Shown one piece after another: positions 15,622 to 20,711 of a DNA stretch of 20,711 nt; the first letter of the stretch is position 1, and each line of letters starts with the position of its first letter. The notes under the pieces were generated by a model. It was not told the DNA's origin. It did not search any database and saw only the letters and a program-made list of their open reading frames with translations. Source of the stretch: Pseudomonadota bacterium. GTDB lineage: Bacteria; Pseudomonadota; Alphaproteobacteria; Rhizobiales; Hyphomicrobiaceae. The stretch lies in assembly GCA_023426855.1 (NCBI GenBank), contig JAEZBU010000107.1, forward strand, positions 1-20,711, given 5' to 3'. A program made the position numbers and the translations under genes.

Positions 15622-15678
15622 CCACGAGATAAAGTGATCGATTTCAAGCGACGCAACTGAGATGTCAAATGTCGGAGA

Positions 15679-15698
15679 GCGGTATCGATTGATACCGC
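15679..15698 (-). promoter_or_regulatory. Perfect 8-bp stem-loop between the RidA-like and dehydrogenase genes
   Basis: GCGGTATC and GATACCGC flank a GATT centre. The arms match at all eight positions. It lies 23 bp beyond the RidA-like stop. No U-run follows on the minus strand, so it is not a standard terminator. It could be an mRNA processing or stability hairpin, or a double-stranded operator for the FCD regulator. Confidence 0.5.
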
Positions 15699-15721
15699 CC
15701 CGAACAATTTTGGATCAGTGC

Positions 15722-16108
15722 TCAGCCAACCTTCGCGCCGATGTGCGCGTAGGCCACCATCTCGACGATGCATCCGGGAACCAAGAGCTCGGAGATGACG
15801 ACGGTTGCACGGTTCGGATACGGCTTATTGAAGTACTCGGCGTAAACCTCATTCATGCCCTTAGCATCCTTGCGATCGGTCAGGTAAATGAGAACCTGTG
15901 CCACGTCATCCATTGTGCCGCCGGCAGCCTCAACGCAGTGTTTGAGATTTTCCAGGGTCTGCCTCGTCTGCGATTTGATGTCTCCGGTATCCATGGATCC
16001 ATCGGGCCGCACCGCGATCAGTGCAGCGTAGAATACGCCATTCGACGTGACCGCCCATTCCAGCGGTGCATCAATGGGGACGAGATTTGTTTTAACAGCG
16101 GTTTTCAT
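15722..16108 (-). CDS. RidA/YjgF/UK114-family protein (divergent)
   Basis: The 128-residue product has the trimeric RidA fold. The C-terminal half is typical: VAQVLIYLTD, Arg100 in PNRATVVISELLVPG and Glu116 in IVEMVAY match the arginine (Arg105) and glutamate (Glu120) of the imine-deaminase site. The N-terminal half differs: the common GPYSQA and SGQ segments are replaced by APLEWAVTSNGV and YAALIAV, so the canonical Tyr17 and Ser30 are missing. It therefore probably belongs to one of the Rid subgroups that lack, or have altered, imine deaminase action. It sits between a TRAP binding protein gene (90 bp away) and an aminoaldehyde-type dehydrogenase, so it may handle an enamine/imine formed from an amine substrate. 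2-Aminomuconate deaminase is another RidA-fold possibility. Confidence 0.88.
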   Translation of the reverse strand: MKTAVKTNLVPIDAPLEWAVTSNGVFYAALIAVRPDGSMDTGDIKSQTRQTLENLKHCVEAAGGTMDDVAQVLIYLTDRKDAKGMNEVYAEYFNKPYPNRATVVISELLVPGCIVEMVAYAHIGAKVG

Positions 16109-16142
16109 TTTGACGTTCCATAACGTTTTTGTGATGTGAGTG

Positions 16143-16174
16143 AGCTGCGGCGAGTCGAAATGGTCGCCGCAGCT
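16143..16174 (-). promoter_or_regulatory. Strong intercistronic stem-loop after the TRAP binding-protein gene
   Basis: Two perfectly complementary 11-bp arms, AGCTGCGGCGA (16143-16153) and TCGCCGCAGCT (16164-16174), enclose a 10-nt loop. It lies 23 bp after the stop of the dctP gene and before the RidA-like gene. No U-tract follows, so read-through is expected. Its position suggests 3'-end protection of the dctP message, giving more binding protein than downstream enzymes. Confidence 0.7.
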
Positions 16175-16197
16175 GCGCTGGTGATCTGGCCAGCGAA

Positions 16198-17184
16198 TTA
16201 GTTCGCTGATTTGGCGGCTTTCAGTGCGGAAACATACTCATCCGCCTGAGGAATCTCGGCGAGAATCCCGGGCCAGGCCTTGCTCGTAGCTTCGCGGAAG
16301 GATGTTGGATCCGGCGTTACTATTTTAATGCCGGCAGCCTTCATGTCTTCGATGCCTGCAGCCATCAAACGGTGCTGTTCATTTGCTGCGAACAATGCCG
16401 ATTCCTTTCCGACTTCCAGGACGATTTTCTTGATGTCTTCCGGGAATGAGTCGAACTTGGCTTTTGACATGATGAACAGTGACGGAAGCTGGTGAATGCC
16501 GGTCTGCGAGAAGTGGGAGATCGCCTTAGTGAACTGACCGGAAATGACCAGATCCGGGCTGAGATCGGTCGCGTCCACGACGCGGGTCTGCAGAGCCATG
16601 AACAATTCGCCGAACGGGATCGGCGTCGGCTGGCTGCCGAACGCATTGAACGTGGCGATGTAGCCCGGCGACTGCATGACGCGAACCTTCAATCCGCGCA
16701 GGTCGGTTGCCGTTTCGATTGCCTTGTTCGCCGGAAGGCCTCTGCTGAAAACTCCGGCCCAGCCAAGTCCGATCATGTTGTGTTTAGGAAGTAGATCCAG
16801 CAGTTTCGCGCCGAAGTCGGTGCGGAGTGCCTTCATCGCCTGCTCTTCACTGTCGAACAGGTAGGGGAGCGAGAGGAGCTTGTATTCGGGCACCGTCGCC
16901 TCAAGGGAGGGTTGTCCGATGATGAATGCATCGACGGTGCCGCTCATCCCGCCCTGCACCAGACGAAGTTCACCGCCGAGACCGCCAGCGGGGAATATAT
17001 TGACTTTGAACGCGCCGTTCGTGCGGCTCGCCATTTCTTTCGCAAAATGCTGTGCGCCCGCTTGATATGAACTCTTGTCGCTGAGGACGTGACCTATATT
17101 CACTTGATAGGTTTGCGCGAATGCCTGACCTGACAGCATCAACGCCGTCACGGTGCCCAAAGCGATACGATTAAAAATCCCCAT
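16198..17184 (-). CDS. dctP: TRAP transporter substrate-binding protein (DctP family)
   Basis: The 328-residue periplasmic protein captures an organic acid or similar anion for the membrane subunits encoded upstream in the operon. A signal peptide is visible (residues 1-23, cleavage after GQAFA). NIGHVLSDKSSYQAGAQHFA is the usual first strand-helix, and GGELRLVQGGMSGTVDAF follows. LRGLKVRVMQSP carries Arg168, the substrate carboxylate-binding arginine of the family, and GSQPTPIPFGELFMALQT closes the pocket. GGAG sits 7-8 bp before the ATG at 17184. The order Q-M-P then catabolic genes is the reverse of the more common P-Q-M. Ligand is not readable; the neighbouring amine-type enzymes hint at an amino or keto acid rather than a C4-dicarboxylate. 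Confidence 0.93.
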   Translation of the reverse strand: MGIFNRIALGTVTALMLSGQAFAQTYQVNIGHVLSDKSSYQAGAQHFAKEMASRTNGAFKVNIFPAGGLGGELRLVQGGMSGTVDAFIIGQPSLEATVPEYKLLSLPYLFDSEEQAMKALRTDFGAKLLDLLPKHNMIGLGWAGVFSRGLPANKAIETATDLRGLKVRVMQSPGYIATFNAFGSQPTPIPFGELFMALQTRVVDATDLSPDLVISGQFTKAISHFSQTGIHQLPSLFIMSKAKFDSFPEDIKKIVLEVGKESALFAANEQHRLMAAGIEDMKAAGIKIVTPDPTSFREATSKAWPGILAEIPQADEYVSALKAAKSAN

Positions 17185-17266
17185 TATCAGTCTCCTACAT
17201 GCTGCCCAAACGGCGGTCTTCTGAACTGTGAAATCCGGCGCATTCTTCCATTGCTGGCGATTGGTG

Positions 17267-18538
17267 TTATCGGATCAGTACGGTGGATATCGCCGGGACG
17301 TACGAAATGATCATCAGGTCGATGATGAGAACCGTGAGAAAGCCCAGCAGCGGTGCGATCATCACTTCGATCTTCAAGCCGGAAATCTGCGACGCGACAA
17401 AGAGGTTCACGCCGACCGGCGGCGTGACCATGCCGAGTGCCAGATTGACGATGATTACAGCGCCGAAATGGATCGGATCGATGCCAAGCGATACGGCCAT
17501 TGGAGTAAGGATTGGCGTCACGACGACGATTGCGGCCAACGTCTCGACGAACATGCCGATGACCAACAGCAGCAGGTTGGCGATCAACATGAATACGATT
17601 GGGTTTTCAGAGAGCGAACGAATACCAGCGGCGAGCGTCTGAGGAACCTGATTGATAGCCAGCGCATAGGCGAGAACGGATGCAAATGCGACGATGATCA
17701 TGACAATTGCGGCGGTTAATCCGCTGATAAAAAAGATCTGCGGTAGATCTCGCAGCTTTACTTCCTTGTAAACGCATATCCCGAGAAACATGGCATAGGC
17801 GACTGCTGCAACGGCTGCTTCCGTGGGCGTAACAACGCCTCCATAAATGCCGCCGAGTACAATGATCGGCATCAGGAGCGACAGAGCAGCGCGCTTTAGG
17901 GCAAGTAGAACGCCTCTTGCCCAGGCGCCAATGCTTATTCTCTCGACGATGCCGTAGCCGCGGTACCACGACACCACGGTGACGTAGCCGATGAGTGAAA
18001 AACCGATAAGCAGGCCAGGCAAGATGCCGGCAATGAAAAGATCAGCTATCGAGACATTGGCCACCACCGCGTAAACGATCATCGGGATCGACGGCGGGAT
18101 GATCGCGCCGAGTTCGGCTGCAGAGGCTATCGTCGCGGCTGCGAATGGCCGAGGATATTTGCTGCGCGACATCGCCGGAATGAGCGTAGTGCCAACGGCC
18201 GCGGTGGTCGCTGAAGAAGAGCCCGACATGGTGGCAAACATCATCGACGTTACGATGGATGCGCTGGCCAATCCTCCGCGCATCCAGCAGGTGAGGGCGA
18301 CGGCAAGATCGACGAGGCGTCTGGCAATTCCACCCGCCTGCATCATCCGTCCAGCGAGGATGAAAAACGGAATGGCCATGAGGGGGAAAGAGTCGAGAGA
18401 TTCAAAAACGATCTGGGGAATAATAACGAGCGATATGCCACTGTTAATAATCGCCGGTATCGGGGCCAATCCGAGTGCGACGGCGATCGGAACGCCGATA
18501 CCGAACAGGGCAAAGAGCAGGGGGATCATGGAAATCAT
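17267..18538 (-). CDS. dctM: TRAP transporter large permease (DctM family)
   Basis: The 423-residue inner membrane protein is the Na+-coupled transport subunit, with roughly 11-12 hydrophobic helices. FAIDIPLMAI-type elements are recognisable as FPLMAIPFFILAGRMMQAGGIARRLVDLA, and the SGSSSATTAAVGTTLIP block together with IIPPSIPMIVYAVV are the family's binding-loop signatures. The end GMVTPPVGVNLFVASQISG is also typical. The ATG at 18538 shares one base with the TAA of the DctQ gene (18540-18538), so translation is coupled. No sign of damage is present. It works with the DctP protein whose gene follows 82 bp later. Confidence 0.95.
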   Translation of the reverse strand: MISMIPLLFALFGIGVPIAVALGLAPIPAIINSGISLVIIPQIVFESLDSFPLMAIPFFILAGRMMQAGGIARRLVDLAVALTCWMRGGLASASIVTSMMFATMSGSSSATTAAVGTTLIPAMSRSKYPRPFAAATIASAAELGAIIPPSIPMIVYAVVANVSIADLFIAGILPGLLIGFSLIGYVTVVSWYRGYGIVERISIGAWARGVLLALKRAALSLLMPIIVLGGIYGGVVTPTEAAVAAVAYAMFLGICVYKEVKLRDLPQIFFISGLTAAIVMIIVAFASVLAYALAINQVPQTLAAGIRSLSENPIVFMLIANLLLLVIGMFVETLAAIVVVTPILTPMAVSLGIDPIHFGAVIIVNLALGMVTPPVGVNLFVASQISGLKIEVMIAPLLGFLTVLIIDLMIISYVPAISTVLIR

Positions 18539-19134
18539 TAGTCTGCTCCGGAACCTGTTTCATCGCCAGTGGGGCGCTGATACGAGCGGCCAAACATCCC
18601 CCTTTCAGCGAGAAGGGCGATCGTGTTGAGTGCCATAACCGTGGCTCCGACGGGCATCGCTAGGTAGATGTAAGCCTTGGGAATTTGGAGAACCGGGCTT
18701 TTTTCGATCCATCCAAATTTCATCGCATCGAAGCCAACCTTTACGAGCAGGGCGTAAAAGCCGATGCAGACCAGGGCAACCAGGGCATCCGCTACCCTGT
18801 GAAGCTTGGCGGGAACGCGAGCAATAAGGATCGTAAGTGAGATGAGCTGCGCCTGACGGCAGCCATATCCGGCGCCGAGAAATATGAGCCAGATCATAAA
18901 ATAGCGGCTGAGTTCTTCGCTCCAAGGGACGGATAGATTGATGCCGAATACATCGAGTACCAGGCGCACCAAAACCTGCATAAGAGAGCAGATGAACATT
19001 CCCGCAAGGAGCGTCGCGATTGCGTAGTAGATGGTTCTGTTGATGGCGTCCACCAACCAGTAAAACGGTCGAGAATAGGGGAATGTTGTCGGCGCTGACG
19101 AGGTGCTGACGGAAGAGTTGTCTCGGCTCATCAT
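18538..19134 (-). CDS. dctQ: TRAP transporter small permease (DctQ family)
   Basis: The product, about 198 residues from the ATG at 19134, has four hydrophobic segments as expected for DctQ: WLVDAINRTIYYAIATLLAG, then a region ending VLVRLVLDVFGI, LISLTILI after the conserved Trp-Ser-Glu-Glu (SVPWSEELSRYFMIWLIFLG), and the final IYLAMPVGATVMALNTIALL. The WSEE-L-RY-W motif is diagnostic. The frame stays open to a TTG at 19191 and an ATG at 19188, but these have no ribosome site and would put the start inside a candidate operator; the tandem ATGs at 19134/19131 follow AGCAGG. It is the first gene of the operon. Confidence 0.9.
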   Translation of the reverse strand: MMSRDNSSVSTSSAPTTFPYSRPFYWLVDAINRTIYYAIATLLAGMFICSLMQVLVRLVLDVFGINLSVPWSEELSRYFMIWLIFLGAGYGCRQAQLISLTILIARVPAKLHRVADALVALVCIGFYALLVKVGFDAMKFGWIEKSPVLQIPKAYIYLAMPVGATVMALNTIALLAERGMFGRSYQRPTGDETGSGAD

Positions 19135-19183
19135 GAGGCCTGCTTGGAGTTGTGTCAGTGGTTCGCGTGATGCGCGTATCTTG

Positions 19184-19198
19184 ATCATCAACGATGAT
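19184..19198. promoter_or_regulatory. Candidate operator for the FCD regulator
   Basis: The perfect palindrome ATCATC-AAC-GATGAT lies 50 bp before the DctQ start, in the 329-bp gap between the divergent TRAP operon and regulator gene. It sits where a repressor of the operon would bind. The remainder of the gap (19199-19463) shows no recognisable gene or second copy of the palindrome. Confidence 0.4.
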
Positions 19199-19463
19199 GA
19201 TGTAAGGTGAATGCGCTGTCAACGGCGTCGAATTGGGCGGGTTGCACAAGAATTGGGAGAATTGCCGTCAATTAATCATGGCTCTATCAGAGCCAAGGCT
19301 TTGAACTTGCGCCGTGATCAGCACAAACTCGGCAATATCGCACCGCACGGGTTCAACAGCGCTTCGCATGCGAGGGCGATGCAGGACGATAGGGGCGTGC
19401 TATGTCCAGGGGCGCTTGAGGTATCCGACGAGGACACACAATTATGGGGAAGCCAAGGAAACG

Positions 19464-20294
19464 ATGAGGCCGAAGGGAATGAAGGCGTCCGGTATCGTTG
19501 TCTTCGAACAACATCGCGGAGCGGCAGCCGATCTCGTTGCACTTGAATTGCTGCAGGAAAGCGATGGGCCAATAGGTAATAACCGCTTGGTGATTGCTCT
19601 TCAGCGGGCCGGGATAGAAGTGGCAGAAGCGACTGCAGGTCGGGTGCTCCGTCGACTTGTCTCTCAGGGACTGGCAAAGACGCTGGGAAAGCGCGGACGA
19701 GTGCTCACGTCAGCGGGGCGCGCGAAGCTGGTCAGCTTGCAAAACGATTTGGCGCGACAACAGCGCTCTGCGCGGCTGGTCGATGTCGCCAGCATTGCCG
19801 ACGTCGAATCGCTGCGGGACATGCTCATCGTGCGCCGGGCGATTGAGCCTGAGGCGGCAAGGTTGGCTGCCCAGCGGGCGACCGATGAGGACATTCGCAT
19901 CCTAGAGGACTTCACGCGCGCGCACTGTGCTGCGCCGACGGATGGTGGCAATCGCGTGGAGCCAGCGGTGTCCTTCCATATGCAGCTCATTCGCTCGTCG
20001 CACCATAAGCTCCTCATTGAAATTGGCCTGCTTACGCTGGAGCAGAACGATACATTTCTCCTTGATCGGATTTCTCACGATCCGGCAATCGCGCGCCGCC
20101 CAAAGGCGGAGACAGAAAAGGATGCAAAAGCATTCGAGGAGGACCATGAAATCATTGTCGCGGCTATAAAGCGTCGAGATCCAGATACTGCCGAGCAGAG
20201 GATGCGTCTTCACATCGATAGACTGCTCTCGAGAACGCTGGCCTACATATCGAACATCAACAGTAAGCCGTCGCGGACCCGCTCGAAGCGATAG
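19464..20294 (+). CDS. FCD-domain regulator with HTH_12/NrpR-like winged helix
   Basis: From ATG 19464 the product has 276 residues. Residues about 115-255 are an FCD ligand-binding domain, the C-terminal half of FadR-subfamily GntR regulators: VESLRDMLIVRRAIEPEAARLAA, then FHMQLIRSSHHKLL (His172), DHEIIVAAIKRRD (His228) and RLHIDRLLS (His250), which supply the usual metal-site histidines. The N-terminal DNA-binding part is unusual. It reads LELLQESDGPIGNNRLVIAL, then RAGIEVAEATAGRVLRRLVS, QGLAKTLGKRGRVLTSAG; this resembles the HTH_12 winged helix of NrpR and RNase R, with its GRGR-like wing, more than a GntR domain. It is divergent from the TRAP operon and is its probable regulator, responding to the transported acid or a metabolite. 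The frame is open further upstream to 19314, but the earlier part is arginine-rich and lacks family likeness; ATG 19479 is an alternative. Confidence 0.82.
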   Translation: MRPKGMKASGIVVFEQHRGAAADLVALELLQESDGPIGNNRLVIALQRAGIEVAEATAGRVLRRLVSQGLAKTLGKRGRVLTSAGRAKLVSLQNDLARQQRSARLVDVASIADVESLRDMLIVRRAIEPEAARLAAQRATDEDIRILEDFTRAHCAAPTDGGNRVEPAVSFHMQLIRSSHHKLLIEIGLLTLEQNDTFLLDRISHDPAIARRPKAETEKDAKAFEEDHEIIVAAIKRRDPDTAEQRMRLHIDRLLSRTLAYISNINSKPSRTRSKR

Positions 20295-20573
20295 GGTGGC
20301 CACGCGGACGAACGCAAGCGCGGACTTGGTCTTTTGCCTTGCGTCCTGGCCGCGTCGATGCGGCAAGGTAACGGCCGGTCGGCCGGTTGCATTCAGGCGC
20401 CGTGCAGATCGTGGCTCTCAAATCGCGTGATGTCGTGACAAGAATCATCGGTCTTGCTGCTGCCCGTCGGTCGGGACCGCGCTTGGCTTTCGCTGGACTG
20501 GAGCAGGTGCTGCCGGTCCTTCAGCGTTCTTTTTCGTGGTCTCTTGCGCGCTAGCCCGACGCGGCTGGTCAGC
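20295..20573. other. Intergenic stretch without recognised gene
   Basis: Between the FCD regulator and the tRNA promoter I recognise no gene. An inverted repeat ACGCAAG...CTTGCGT with a 20-nt loop (about 20310-20345) could weakly aid termination of the regulator gene. A 50-codon plus-strand frame starting at GTG near 20402 shows no family likeness. Confidence 0.3.
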
Positions 20574-20603
20574 TTGACAATACGAGACCACCGCTCCTAA
20601 ATG
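20574..20603 (+). promoter_or_regulatory. Promoter of the tRNA-Ala gene
   Basis: Perfect -35 TTGACA (20574-20579), 18-bp spacer, -10 TAAATG (20598-20603). Transcription would begin about 25 bp before the tRNA. This is the strongest sigma70-type promoter in the window by eye. Confidence 0.7.
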
Positions 20604-20635
20604 CCCGCGTCTCGTGACCACTCGTCACGAAATGT

Positions 20636-20711
20636 GGGGCCGTAGCTCAGATGGGAGAGCGCTGCAATCGCACTGCAGAGGTCAGGGGTTCGATTCCCCT
20701 CGGCTCCACCA
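20636..20711 (+). tRNA. tRNA-Ala, anticodon CGC
   Basis: The 76-nt cloverleaf is complete, including encoded CCA. The acceptor GGGGCCG pairs with CGGCTCC and carries the G3:U70 wobble pair that marks tRNA-Ala. The D arm contains TAGCTCAGATGGGAGAGC. The anticodon stem CTGCA/TGCAG encloses loop ATCGCAC, giving anticodon CGC for GCG codons. The T arm is AGGGGTTCGATTCCCCT. Its 3' end coincides with the end of the window, so any integration scar beyond cannot be seen. Confidence 0.97.

Noticed and set aside
19211..19463. Longer start for the FCD regulator or a separate small gene in the divergent gap
   Set aside because: The upstream residues are Arg/Ser-rich with no family match, and the gap is needed for promoters of two divergent units.
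1..20711. CRISPR arrays, transposases, integrases, toxin-antitoxin pairs or phage genes
   Set aside because: No regularly spaced repeats and no frames with the corresponding motifs were found on either strand.

Overview
The window looks like chromosomal DNA from a metabolically versatile alphaproteobacterium. Protein style, moderately high GC and a palindromic repeat of the type scattered through Bradyrhizobium/Rhodopseudomonas/Afipia relatives point to the Nitrobacteraceae (Hyphomicrobiales). That placement is inference from composition and gene families, not from a search. No phage, transposase, integrase or CRISPR is visible. The region reads as a mosaic of small accessory metabolic and stress modules, bounded on the right by a tRNA-Ala gene.

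Layout: (1) 1-602, the tail of a probable nitronate monooxygenase and a decayed MFS-transporter end. (2) 603-2681, an MHYT-GGDEF-EAL cyclic-di-GMP protein. (3) 5035-2706 (minus), an HpcH/HpaI aldolase followed 2 bp later by a xylulokinase-like FGGY kinase. (4) 5194-8096, a Zn/Cd/Pb P-type ATPase with a divergent MerR-family regulator; a textbook palindromic operator with a 19-bp spacer lies between them, and a dead DsbA-like fragment lies behind the ATPase. (5) 8246-12316, a class III CoA-transferase followed by a complete NMT1/TauABC-type ABC importer, closed by an inverted-repeat element. (6) 13772-12551 (minus), a persulfide dioxygenase (Blh/ETHE1 type) and its probable BigR/SqrR sulfide sensor, with a candidate operator upstream. 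(7) 19134-14137 (minus), a TRAP transporter (Q, M, P), a divergent RidA-family protein and a betaine/aminoaldehyde-type aldehyde dehydrogenase, with stem-loops in two of the intergenic gaps. (8) 19464-20294, a divergently transcribed FCD-domain regulator whose DNA-binding domain resembles the NrpR/HTH_12 winged helix rather than the usual GntR one. (9) 20636-20711, tRNA-Ala(CGC) with its own promoter.

How the parts work together: modules 3, 5 and 7-8 look like three independent uptake/catabolism units for unidentified carbon or nitrogen sources. Modules 4 and 6 are metal and sulfide detoxification circuits, each carrying its own sensor. No wholly unknown multi-gene system is evident. The least ordinary items are the TRAP-RidA-ALDH operon with its HTH_12-FCD regulator, the intercistronic hairpins in that operon, and the two pseudogene remnants.
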